Part shown: positions 24,271-37,510 of the stretch, in pieces
Layout: every line of letters begins with the position of its first letter
How positions within the stretch are numbered: position 1 is the stretch's first letter
Assembly (NCBI GenBank): GCA_036877525.1
Contig: JAZGTH010000019.1
Span: 1,772,001 to 1,836,000 of the forward strand
Direction: 5' to 3'
Length of the DNA stretch: 64,000 bases
DNA from: Chromobotia macracanthus
Lineage: Eukaryota; Chordata; Actinopteri; Cypriniformes; Botiidae
Made by a program: the position numbers and the translations under genes
The notes under the pieces: model-generated
Told to the model about the DNA's origin: nothing
Databases searched by the model: none
What the model saw: the letters and a program-made list of their open reading frames with translations, nothing else

Positions 24271-26193
24271 CTAGCAAACTATCACTTAAAAAAGTTGTAC
24301 ATGTAGAAATAAGTTTGTCATGTTCTTTATGACAAGAAAGCTTAAAGATACTGGTAAAAACTCCTAATAACAATTCAAAACGAACTCATCTTTTGGTACT
24401 TATCCAAGAAGCTCATTAAGTGAATTGATGTTGATTAAAAGAATATTGTTTCCCTGGGTGTGACGGATCCTAGCTGAGAAGGAACAGCCATCTACCATAT
24501 TAGCAGAGCCAAGAAGACACAATCTAACCTAATACCCTGGTGGTCAACACCAGATGTGACAGTTTGAAAAACATCAACAATGATGCAATGATCCTTCCTT
24601 CTGCCAGCTTTGCCTCTCATTATCTCCAATACCACTATAGGCAGAGTTGAAATCAGTATATTATACAAGACAACCCATAAATCTTATGTGCATATACAAA
24701 GTAATAAACAAAGCATTATACAGCAGTTTGTTCTGTAATTTAATTGGACAAGTGGCATTCCAGGAGGCTGATATTTCTTATCCTAACAGCACTGGAGTGT
24801 TTTACTCTTAGTATCAATCAGCTTGTTTGTGTCAAACAGGTTGTCAGCTTGTATGTGTTGCTTGGTGGCATGCAACAGTTGATCCTGCTTGGGCTTTAAA
24901 GCTATTCTTGTGGGTGGGGCCAAAACAGTTTAACTGGCCATAATTTTGTATAGCAAGTTAATCAATATTAACCATGTTTATTTTATTAGTTTTTAATGTT
25001 TGTGTAAACGTATAGTATAAATAAACAATAATCTTTTTTAGCAATGATTAAGAGGATTGGAAAAGATCAGGGTCAAAATTTGGGGCAAAAGATGCTACGG
25101 AAGGTGACAAAAATGTTTATGATGTTTATAAAAAGTATAATCCTCTTTATATCTGTTATACTCTTTGATACTGTATCTTCCATTATGTTTTATTCAAGGC
25201 CTATTTTTAATGTAAGTATTATAAATAAATGACATGCTGTGTGTTTTTATTGTCATAAAAATGCCCTATCAATTTCAGGTAGCAAACAAGGCCCCTAAAA
25301 AAACAGTTTTTCCATCCATTGCATATGTAGTCATACCTCTACAGCCAATCTTTGACACTCAGTAAGGATTAAAATTCCAGCTTTTTTATTCTGAGTACAA
25401 CTATAAACCCTGTGGTCTTTTATCTGGAGCTGTAAGAAATTTCAAATACTTTGTTGGAGAAGCACCTTAGCACAAACCCTAAAAAACTGCACCAAACAGT
25501 CACCCATCTCTACAATCAGACCTCTGCACTGCCCCTGCCCTCTTTGAAGATTGCATTCTGCCTGCGTGTTTACATTATAAAACAATAAACAATGGAGTTC
25601 ACACAGGGCCATGTCTCTGCTGGAGTCGTCTGACAGCCGGTCGGCAATTCAGAGCTGCACTTGGACCGTGCGCCGTGTGAGATTCTGTGCATGCTTATCG
25701 TAAACTGTCAGGCCCAAGGCCAGTGTCACACAGCTGTAATGACATACTTATTGAACGAGGCTTGCTCAAGGGCAGCAAGTGGACAATGGCAAGTGACTTA
25801 AGAGATCGCGCTTGCAGTCCTGCTAAAATGAAACCAAATTATCATACCACCCCTTTTCGGCAACAGATGTGTATTAAAATTCTCTTCTTCAAAGTTATGT
25901 GAAGTTGTATATTCTTATGCAGCCAGGTCAGGCTATTCAATGAGCTTCTAATTTACACCTGCTGTGTTCACCTACTCAAACAAATAAAAAGACCAGCCTG
26001 ATGTTTAAGTGTCTTCCTATAGAAAGGAATGGACTCATCATCTGCTACAACCATATGGATATTAACTTTAAGTTGAGGCCTGGTCAATTTGCATCTAACA
26101 CCTCTGCCAAGCCTGTTTACCACATGCATACTTAATGTGTGGTGTTTTGCAAGGAATTACTGCATATGAAACCATGGTCACTAGAAGCACATT

Positions 26194-26218
26194 TACACAC
26201 ACAAACACACACACACAT
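26194..26218. repeat. (CA)n microsatellite
   Basis: ACACACAA followed by ACACACACACAC in intron 2; short and interrupted. Confidence 0.85.
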
Positions 26219-29200
26219 AGCCGTGAGAAGGAACAGCACTGGACTTAAGCCATCTGATTTGCTGCCTTTGGCAGCATGTGAGCCACCTGGCTGTGTACGG
26301 TTTCAAGTTTGATTGTAATTGACTTGCAGAAATACAGCCACTGGGTTTAACATTCACTAAAAATTTCATTCTAAATTATGAAAATATGACTAAAATTAAG
26401 TGTTTAAACAGTAATGGAACATTGTCTACACCTGTGGTGACTTCTAGGATATATGTGTAAACTGACTTTAAAACTGACTTTATTACATTCACTAAAAATC
26501 ACCTTGTCATGGGTGGTTAAAAGTACCATAATTGCTACCAAAACTGTTTAAAAAAAGATCAGTTTGTTTAAAAAAGTTTGTTCAGCATCATTTGTTTGCA
26601 GATGCCACCTGATCTGATATTTAATATAAACACTAAAATTCTGCCACTGCATGACTAAAAATATGGGATCTGACACCACAATAAATGCCTGTGTGGACAT
26701 CATCCTTACTGAGATAAATATCAACTCTACTGTTGCATTTGTATTGTATATATTGTTTTCACAGTTATAATTCTTATTTATTACATTTTTGTAACAAATA
26801 TTGTCATAAAGATAAATCATAAAGATGTATCATTTGAATGACCGCACAAGGGGTCCTGAGCTGAAGGTACAAATTGTAAAAGAACATTATCAGAACATCA
26901 CACACACATGTTGCTTTGGACCCCCTGTGTCCTTGTTTCATGACCTTTATCAGATGTAGTATGTGAATGATGGAGGATTACAGCACCATATGGCAGTCTA
27001 AGGAACAATGCTACACCTGTCTAAGATGTCTGTAAAGCATGTACATACAGACCACTAGAAAAGCTCAAAATAGCTCTCACTGCCATGTGCTTACTAACAA
27101 AAATGAATCCTCCTTGATTTAATTAAATCGACTTCATTACTCATTGTTTTGAAGAAAACATCATTCACAAGCATGTCTGCAGGCTCTCAGTCGCTAACAA
27201 AATCTAATGAAGAGTTAACCATTTCAGAGAATCCACTCCACTTTATGCAAAAGACATCTTAGATGACATTTAAGTGATATTGTATTCTCTGTTTTAATTC
27301 AACCTTTGTAGCTTTTATTGAAAAAGACTGAAGAGACAACAAGAACAAGAAGAATTTTACGGGATGCAAGAACAAGTCCCACAAGCCCGGACTTAAACTC
27401 AGGTCATTAAAAGCACTATTGCACAATATGTCAACACACAGCCCACTAGGCAATGGAGCAAAAATGGCGATTTTAATTTTACAGTTTAACAAAGTTTAAT
27501 CAAAGCAGTGCTTACAGTGTAACTTGCCGTTTTAAGTACATTGCAATTTTTGACCACTTTGAATTTAGTTACTGATTAAGAAAATTGAGCCAAAACTTGA
27601 AATGAAATTGAAAAAAAATTGAAATGACAGAAAGTTAAATGAATAAAAAAAATCAACTTGCATAAAAATTCAATTACAGCAACAACAGCTAGTCTGTCAA
27701 ACACTAGGGTCAATGGCACATTCAGTGCCCACCACAGGACTCTGTGTCACACACCAAGACACGTGTGCCATGTGACATCTAGGATGCTTTTACCTAGGAT
27801 GCTTTCTAGGAACACGCTTGGTGCATGTTTGCTCTAATTTGCAGTCTCCTCTATCTCTCATTCTATTTGTCTTGTTCTCTTAATCTCTCTTTTTCTTACC
27901 CTATTTTTGCTTTCTGTTTCTATCTCTCATTCTGTTAAAAATAAAAATCTGTCAGAGAAACCTTAGTTCAGGTGAAATGGCTTAAAAACCTGAGTCTATT
28001 GATGTATATTTGATAAGGTGAAATATTTGCGGCAATGCACTATTTGCCCTTTGCTGGGTAGACATGTCACCTTGGATAAGCAATTTCTAGGTGATGTCAG
28101 CACAAGAGCACCACCCTAAATCAGAGCATGCTCACTGAGCCCTTCTCCATATAACGCTGCTATAGATCAGACTGCACCAAAACCTGCAATGATTTCTTTG
28201 TGAATGCTAAGTGCTGTAAGTGACACGCATGTGCCCATATAACAAGCCGTAAATGTGATCTGTAATGAAGGGTTATGAATTTAAATGGTTATCAGACATC
28301 AGCATCTGTTAGTTATCTAAATTAAGAGTCATCTAAGGTCATAAATGATAGGTCTCTAACCTTCAAGTACGTGTCTGTGTCCATTAAGGGAGTCACGATC
28401 ATTTTCCCCTGGAAATTATGTGTAGAGTATGTGTGTGCCAGAACAGAAGCAGGCATTCCATAACAGTTTGACACATGAATGTAAGATTTCTACAATAGCA
28501 AATTGGCTTTTATTCCACAAGTCAGCCTTGAGGAAAAGCATGTCAACATTGTTAATATTTTGATGAAACATTACAGTATAAAGACTTTATGAAACATTTT
28601 GAACCAATGTTCACAATAAGACCAAGACCAAGTAAATATAATCAATTTTGATTTTCTTTTACCTTTAAGCTCTTTATTTTTTGCTAAATATTAGCCCAAT
28701 TTCATCATACAGTTCACACTGAAGTCTGTGTTTATAGTGAAGATGCAGTTGGTGGATATATTGGACTGGGATAAGTTACAGTAATGTTACATAATGTTAG
28801 TGTCCTTTGCTCTATCTCTACATGAGATAGGAAAGGTAAATGATAAACTAAACACTCAGAGCCTTGTAAAACAATACAGCTATCAATTTAACACATGCTT
28901 ATAAACCTGCACACAATAAGTCAAGTAAAACTCACAGGTCATATATGTCAACAGCAGGACAGAAATGGGAAGGATACTGTAGATAGGTAAGGAAGCTGCA
29001 ACAGCATTCTTATCTGACTCCAGACACCACAAATAAACTGAGTCAGAGAGACCACAGGAGGGACAGTTACATAACAAAGAATGAAGGGTATGGATAGCAG
29101 CAGATTGCCTCTCTTCCCCTTTGTCTTCAAGTATAATTCAGTCATCGCATATTCATTCTAAATCCCATTGCCTTTTTAATGAATCCTAACATGGAAGCAC

Positions 29201-32200
29201 GCAGCACACAAATCTGCGCCCTATTCAAACAAAGCAGTGGCCAACCGCATACACCCCGGGCTTTAAAATATTTTCCCATATTTTCCATCCCCGAGGAGCT
29301 GTTTGTATGCAGAATGATCACTTGCCCAGTTTTACCGTCCTGCACTAACACTGTGCCTCCTTGTTTAAGTTAAACTCAACCAAAACTTCCAGTGAAGGTA
29401 AATACACAACATCTTATGCTTCTCTCATGAATATTTAGGCCTGAGGACAGGTTTTTAGTTAAGAGATGCACAGTTTGATTTGTTTTAACAGAAAAGGAAA
29501 AAATAAAATCTGGGCTTTGCCGTCAAGACTCTGAACCAGTCTTTTAAATTCCAAAGTTCTGGAAAAGGAAAAATAAGAAGAAAGACATACAGTAGATCAG
29601 GGTAAAGAGAGTTTGTTCTTATTGGAAGGTCCTCTAAAAACTATTCACTCGTGGTTTAGTGGTTTATGTATCTTTTTAATAAAACAGATAGCTCTAAATT
29701 CTGACTGGATGAGCCATGTTTAAAGAGGTTTTAAAATGACTATAAACTCACACCTGTGACTGTGCATTCTTTACTAATGCACCAAGATGCTATGTTGCTT
29801 AGCAACCACAAACAGCTCATAGTCACACCAATGAACTTCAGGCTACATCCGCAATGTCAATAAATGTAAAAAAAATTGTGTCGTCCACTCATTTGAAAAT
29901 GCTTAAAACAATTCATATGCAGAAAAGCGTTGAGTATGGGTCTGTCTTTTCCAACATATATCAGGCATATTTACTATTCATTTTATTTTGCTGCCCTTAT
30001 CAGACCTATTTTCCTTTTTCACAACCTATGGACAAACTGATAGTAGGAACAATAACGCTGGCACAACATGGGTTGAATGGATCACATGACTAAAAAAGGG
30101 TCACAGATTTTGAATTTTTCCATTTTCCTAGTTTAAACCAGGAATTGGCTTTTACAAATTTATGAACATGGGAGAGTTTTCAGAAAGCTCAGTTTCCACT
30201 GGACAAAAACATTGTCTGGGTGAGGGTGGATGGCCATACCATAGAAAAAAATAGAAGATTTAAAAAGAGATTTAATGAGAACATATATTAATTGGCATAA
30301 GAATTGTTAATTGAACACCAGTGTGTTTTATCATATTACTGCTGCTGCTGTTTTGAAAAAAACAATAAGATACCTTAGTCCATGTTTTACAATGATTTGA
30401 CCATGATTGAAGAGGTTTTAAAGTGCTTACCATAAAAGCTGTGTACTGCATGACCTTTCATGTTTTCTGCTTTATTATTGCTTGTATATTTAACTTTTGT
30501 GAGTTATCATGGGCACTAGTATAGAGTTTCTTCATTCAACAATAGATTTTCCCTTGAGTGAAAACTCTAATAAAAAGTTTTGAAAACGCCACATATTTCT
30601 TGTTATCTCCTTGCATGTTGTTTCTTGTACACTGTGAAATCCCCTGTTTAATCAGCAGTTATAAAACAAGGTGTGAAGCATCACTATTAAAACAATGCTG
30701 AAACCAGACACAATGATTGCATAAGACACTTATCTTCCATTCTGAAAATGTTTAATTTTTTTTTAGCCTCATTTATTCCTTCATGTTTATGTAATACACT
30801 GACTTCACGTCAGTCAGTGGACATCAATCTTTGGTGTTTTTAGCCTTTCGGGATTTGCCCTCGCTCACAGACATTTATAGAGAAAACCTGAAACAACATA
30901 TTTTTTGAGGGGAAAGTGCCAATTGCTCTCTAAGATTCCCTGCCAAAGCACACACAGTGGTAATGACCAGCTCCCAGGAGGTGAGGCCGCCGCTTTGAGC
31001 AGATCTGCCTGTAAACCAGGGGGAATTCTTTCCATTTAGCACCTCCAGACATCCTCTTACATTAAAACCCAAGTCTGTCTCAAACATGAAACCAGCCAGA
31101 GGTCTTAATCGCCTGTCTTTGGCTAACTACACAAACCTCTTGGGATTTATCAATAGCATATGTGAGAGCCATTCAAAGGCAGATAGCACAGTGCATGGCA
31201 TGGCACATGGCACTAGATCTGTAAAACTGGGCTGTACACAGGCAGCCTTCAAGCTAGCCTCCAGGTTCCACTACAGCACTTACTGTAAATAAATAACCAA
31301 CTGGCTACATGGAGAGCGAAATAAACCTTGCTGTCAGTCTTCTATATGGAAATTACACTTTTCTAATTGCAGTCTCAGAATGATTAAACTGAGCTGCTTA
31401 ATGCAACAGAACACTGTTTAATTCCTTAAAAAGTGCAGGTTTCAGTGAAGCTCATTCATAGACACTAATTTACTTTTCTACTACTGTAATTTAATGGCAT
31501 TTAGAATCAATTACTAATAATTCTTTAACCAGAATGGTTGATTATTTTTATTGTTCATGGTACTCATTCAGTTAAATCCTAGTCAGGTTAAGGTTGTATT
31601 TTGGATTATATACTAAAATCCATTCCTGACCTCAAAACACATAAATGCATAAATAAGCAGTATAGAAACCAAACAAAATAAAATCTGACCTGTTATAAAT
31701 GTGCAAAATGAAGCTCAGATATATCTAAAGCCATATCTGCGGTTGACATGTCTGGACTATCTGCGGTTGGACTATTTTTAGACTTTCTTGTCTTGCTACA
31801 TTCTATTGATTCTTCCATTTTTTCCATTTCCACGAAAGTACCAATAAGGTTTTTTCGAGCAACTGAAGCAATTCTTCCAAAACTCACTCCACCTATTCGC
31901 TCCAGTTTACCTGATGTAGCTCTGCTGTTTTACCTGTGTTGTCATTGTTGCATCATCCGATCTGACCTCTGCCTTGCTTTTTAACCTACAGCCTGCAGAC
32001 AGCGAGGCTAGTAAACACTTGTCTTTTTAAAACAAAATTTCCTTTCTTTCCTTGCACTGATTTGAAAATAAACACTGTAACATCTGATTAACCTGATCCT
32101 GGGAGGTCAGGGTCAATCTAACAAATTATTGCACAGTCATTATATTTTTGGCACGTTTGTACTGAAATATTTATAAATATAAAGCACTATAATATCAACG

Positions 32201-35200
32201 CAAACACACTGCAGATACTGAGAACACATGCACTTTAAGTTGCCTTGTATTTACGCATCTGCCAAATGTAAATAAAACTACAGGGACATAATCTTTTTAA
32301 TACTGATTTATGCGGATAATGCTAATGATGTTACCACTGAGCAAGTGAAAATAAGTAGCAGAACAAAACTTCAGTATAATTCTGTTAAATCAGCATGTTA
32401 CATGGATTAATACATGGATCTCCTGAACTATTTTTTATTGTGGCTCTCTTTTTGCTATTCACTGGTGTATTTGTTTGTAATTTTTGTCTTGCTTTGCGTT
32501 CTACATTCTGTATGCATGCATAAAATACACTGCAAACACGGGTTGAGTAAGCACTGGCTCTGTAATTAGTTTACAGGGTAATCTGCAAACAAACTGAATA
32601 AGATATGAGACATGCGATCAGCAAGGAATGCTTGTGTGTTTAAGGAGTGCTGTGTAACCTGAAATTCAAAACATTTCAGGCTGTAAATCTGTCAGACATA
32701 CACAAATGTCTTCATAACTTTTTGGCACGGTATCAGGGTGACCTTGTCTGTAAATCATATTTTTGTAATAACAGGTTTAGGTTTTGTGTAACATTTAAGA
32801 TTGTGTAACACATTAAAGAGACAGTTGCATCACTTTTGCATACAATTTTAAAGCATAAAGCCTGCGTCACCCACAAAGCAGGCCAAAGACAGAGTTGTGT
32901 GTTTGCTTTTGCTTTTGATCATGATGGTATTTATTTACCAAATAATGATCAAATGATGGTGAAAGGCATTTTAATAGGAAATATATCCAAATGTGTGGTT
33001 TAGTCACACTTTCAACATTTACACAGCGATTCAGTTGCCTGGATAGTGGTGAAGCGATGTGGTACAGTCCCAGTAAAGTACGTCAAATCGCGAAGGTCTG
33101 TACCACAACCCAAAAGTCATAACTAACCTACAAGATGTGGAACTACACCCTTAAAAATTGCACTCAGCACAATGTCTACTCTGTTCCTTTAATGAATCAA
33201 GTTGAAAACTGTGTGTATAAATAAACAGTGTTATCGGCAGGTGCAAATCATTCTCTGTGAATTCTACACCTTTTGTTATTATTATTTCCATAATAGAGTA
33301 ATAGCATAATGTGGAAAGCATAAATAAAACGCTACTATTTACAACAATTCTGATGGTACTTTTGTTCAGTTAAAAATATCATACCTTCCACAAGCAATAA
33401 TTAAATTAAGTATATGAGAAGTGTCTGTAAATTTGGGCACATTTGTGCTGTTAGCCATTGTTGGTATGTACGCGAAACAAAATCAAATGCAACCGACCAA
33501 TCCACCTTGAGGGAAACAACCCAAAAAATGGCTTTTAGAACAATATTCTGGGCTTTCAGAATACATGCCCAAAACCTATTTTATTTTTGTCCTGTGTGTG
33601 TGTGTCTAAATAGCTTGCAGGCTGGAGGATTAATTCCACTCTGTTGCGTTCTTCCTTGCTGGCTAATTAGTTTGCTCATACCCTTGATAACAGATTATAA
33701 TCTCATTTCATACTCATTTCTGTGCTATACCTAATCTATTCCTAATCTCCACAAGCACAATAATCTAGAAAAACACGAGCAGGAATCCAAGCCTTTTCAT
33801 GTGATAGGCATCCAGTACTCTCTGCAGACAGTCTTCATACGCTCAGTTTTTACCGTGATTCCATGCTTAGAGTGAGAGGAAATTAAATGTGACTTATTGA
33901 AGGCCGAGGGAGCGCAGTTTCTGTCGCAGATCCAGTAAGGTGGATTTTTTTTAGGTCAGGTGAATAAATATTAGCTCTGCCATGCATACCTACAGAGAAA
34001 AGGGATAGTGAGACATTTTACTTCCAAACGTTACTGAGGAACAGGTTTAATCGAAAAGTGATCTTGTAAATCATGCAAGGAAAAATTAGAAACTCTAAAG
34101 AGATAAAAAACAAGCTTGTAATTGACACATCACCAGGCGCTCTGACAAATAGCTGCTGCATCATTCTGCAGCTGAAGCCCCCCCAGCATCGCAAAGCCCT
34201 TCACAACAGCCCAGCAGATTTGAGAGCTTAAATGTCAGCCTCACCAAATCAGTGTCATTCGCATTAGGCGTCCTAAGTACAATACAATGCGTATGTAGGC
34301 CAATGAGTGGGCTTCAGTCAATCCAATTAACTGCCATGAATAGTCTCAAGATATTTGAGATTTGTATTTTCAAACATTAAATAACAATCTGCCCCACTGG
34401 AGATCTGTACAGCTCGACACTGTAAAGCTATTTGTGTGGGCTTGGCACATCTGGAGCCTTGTAGCAATCTCACTGTGAATGTTGTGTATCGTGCAGTTCG
34501 GTCAAGACATGCAAGTGACTGCAGGTGGAGCAATGATGCAGGTGTTTAAATGATGAAGCCATTATGAATGTGGCCTCTTCCCTCTATATTTGGCTTTATT
34601 AAAACTTTAGTGTATTCATTTCTTCCTAACTGCCACAACTTAATATAGGTCACTTTGGGGGAAAACAATATATCTTGGTAAACATCTGAGAAACATTAGT
34701 GATATGCTTTACCCATCTAAAACACATTGATGTGGATGCTTTGAGGATCACTTTAAATCCCCCATCTTTGCTTATGGTCACTTGGTTCTGCAGCCAGGTT
34801 TTTTAAGCCAATCATCTGGGCCCCCACATTAAACAGTAAAACGACATCATAAATTTTGACTGGTGAATAGAACCATAAGAATGAGCACAATCCCAAATTT
34901 TACACTCGCAACTATCCTGTGGCATGCTAACTGGTGAAACTTTGACTAAGACAGTAGCACTCACTGACCACGGTTTATAACCCTTGATAAAGCATCCAAT
35001 AAACCAAAAATATCAAACCACAAAGTTTAACATGCTTGCCCAACTGTTATTGTACTCATAAAACAATAGAAACCTTTGCCTCCAAATAAATACTCAGTAG
35101 CACAGGCACATTTTATCTCTAGTGTTCCGTCTCCTGAGCATTTGCACTAGATTTAATCTTGTTAGTGCAGATTTAATGAACTGAAATGCCCAGATGGTAG

Positions 35201-35442
35201 CTAAAGAGAAATGCGAATGGTCTGATTTGTTCACATAAGGCATAGATTGGCCGTATTCTTCATTTCCTGGCTAAATGTCTTGATTCTATAAATAGTCATA
35301 AAGGACAAGTCTCTACCACAAAGGTTGGTTAGAGATGACATCCGGTATTGCATCCGGTAATGCTCTTTTTCCTTGTCTACACTGTTTCCTTTTGTTTCCA
35401 ATATAATGACTTCCACTGTCTATAATGTTATGGTAAGAGCAG

Positions 35443-35588
35443 CAGAGCAGCTTGGACATTCTGCTAGATATCTTCTTTTGTGTCACCCGCGAGAACAAAA
35501 ATCATGCTTGGAAAAAATCAGGTTTGGAATGACATGGGGAGGGTAAGTGTGTAAATGATTTTCATTTTTGGGTGAACTATACCTTTAA
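35443..35588. mobile_element. MITE-like element, right-end fragment
   Basis: It contains CAGGTTTGGAATGACATGGG and ends TTTTTGGGTGAACTATACCT then TTAA, the closing terminus of the family at 23978. The left end is not recognisable. Confidence 0.75.
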
Positions 35589-37123
35589 ATTGCTGTTTAT
35601 GCTATAAAATGCACTCAAATTAAATGGCAAGATTGAAAACAGATTATGCCGAATTTGTTGCTCTGAAAAAGCAACCATAAATCTCACTTCACCATTGACT
35701 GAGGCTAAACTAAACTGCTCCCTCTGCTCATTGTTTCTGCTATCCACTCTCAGTCGCAAAAGGTTACTTTCACAGAGGCTTATAAATCAAGTTATTCGTC
35801 TCTTTGGGGCAATAAAGATGTTTTCCTTTGCTCATCCGTGATGTGTCCATGTACCTGTGTAAATCAGATCATCATTACATTTATATTGCCATTCCAATAC
35901 AAAAAGAAACACACAATGTCAAATAGCTGTCACTATCATGTGCAACAAATATAACAGATCTTGTTCCTCTGTATCTGATCTACCAAATCAGGATGCCCGG
36001 CAGGACACTATGGCAGTAATGAAATGATTACAGGGTGAACACTCCTAATAAATGATTCTCCTCTTTTCTCAAGTACAGACCAATTACCGTAATGGACTGC
36101 CATAATATCACTTCACCAGCATCACACTGCAACCACCCAGTGAGGTGGCAATTCAATTTTACCACATTCCAGCAATTTCAATTCAAAACACAAACACACT
36201 CAAATGTGGCTGTTTCTTCAAATTCATATCAGATTTTTACATGTAGAGAACCGAACCGAGAAAAGAACAGAGAAAATCCTGCACACTATTAAAATGTGCA
36301 GTATAAATTTTTTAATTAGTCCAGTGACCTTCATCAGGTATTTGTATTTGTGCAACAAAAAATATATAAATTATATGTAACTTATGTTTGTTTTTCAATA
36401 CGCTTTCTAAACATTCTTCAGCAAACTCAGCTACATGCATAGTGTTCAGCTACATGCATAGATAGCAATTTCTCAAAATCACATCTGGTGGATAATCAAA
36501 AAAACATCCATGGCTTAAAAACAATTACAATGAAAGAGATAACATGGGTTGAGAAGAGATCTTGCTTAAACAGCCGGCCAATTGCTATTATGTCTCTAAT
36601 GCAGTGATAAGCTCTAAGGAGAATTTTTAAGGTCTCCCAAAGGACTGTGGCCCCTCCTGCATAATTCCAACATACCCCCATTTCCAGTGCAGATGATTCT
36701 CAGGAGGTATTGCGACTGTGGCATCCGAACTCTTCAGCGTGCTCCAGCCCTCGGGCGAAACTCGACTCCCTGAGCATATTTAGTGACTCAGCATTCGGGC
36801 AGGACACACTCAATGCCAAGAAGTTTTGGTTTTTCATTTTATTGCACACTGTCACTAAACCACTAAAAGCAGATGGAGCAAGCCTGATGCTCTCTGATGC
36901 CCCTTCTCATGCCTGTGTGTCACTGCCGTTGGTCTGTTTTCCTGGCTCATTACAAAAAAGTTTAGAAAGTCATTAAAAGCAGCAGTCTCAGGTGCAAGTT
37001 GGAGGTGCTTGATAAGGCTAGTCTACTCTTAACTCCCATGCTAGTACAGGGACATTCACAATTTTGCCTTTTAAATACTGCATACTACATTAATTATGCA
37101 ACACATTTACTGAAATAAGTGAC

Positions 37124-37510
37124 TAGAGCTGCAACTAACAACTATTTTGATAACCAGTTTGTCTGATAACTGCCCAATGTGCTTTTTTAAACAGTGTTCA
37201 AAATGAGACACACTATTATTATATAAGGCAATATTAAATTAAAGCAAAGCAAATCACCAGGTAGGAATGCACTGCATGTTCCTTTGTCAACATAGTCACA
37301 TTATATGAAATATTTAGGGTTAAGTATTTTAAATAGGGTTCAGTTATCATTCAGTAATGGTTTGCCATTAACACCCTTTTGGTTTGTTCCTACAGCAAAG
37401 CGACAACACTGACAGAGGCCTTCCGATGTACACAGCCAAAAACCTGACTAAACAATAAAAAAGTTATGTTTTTTCATTGTAAACTTTTAGCAATTAGTTG
37501 TTGCATCCCA
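37124..37510. mobile_element. non-autonomous DNA element with GCTGCAACTAAC-type inverted ends
   Basis: The left end TAGAGCTGCAACTAACAACT (37124-37143) and right end GCAATTAGTTGTTGCATCCC (37490-37509) are imperfect inverted repeats. They enclose about 390 bp with no ORF. The termini match a widespread teleost repeat that starts GGGCTGCAACTAACGATTAT. Confidence 0.7.
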
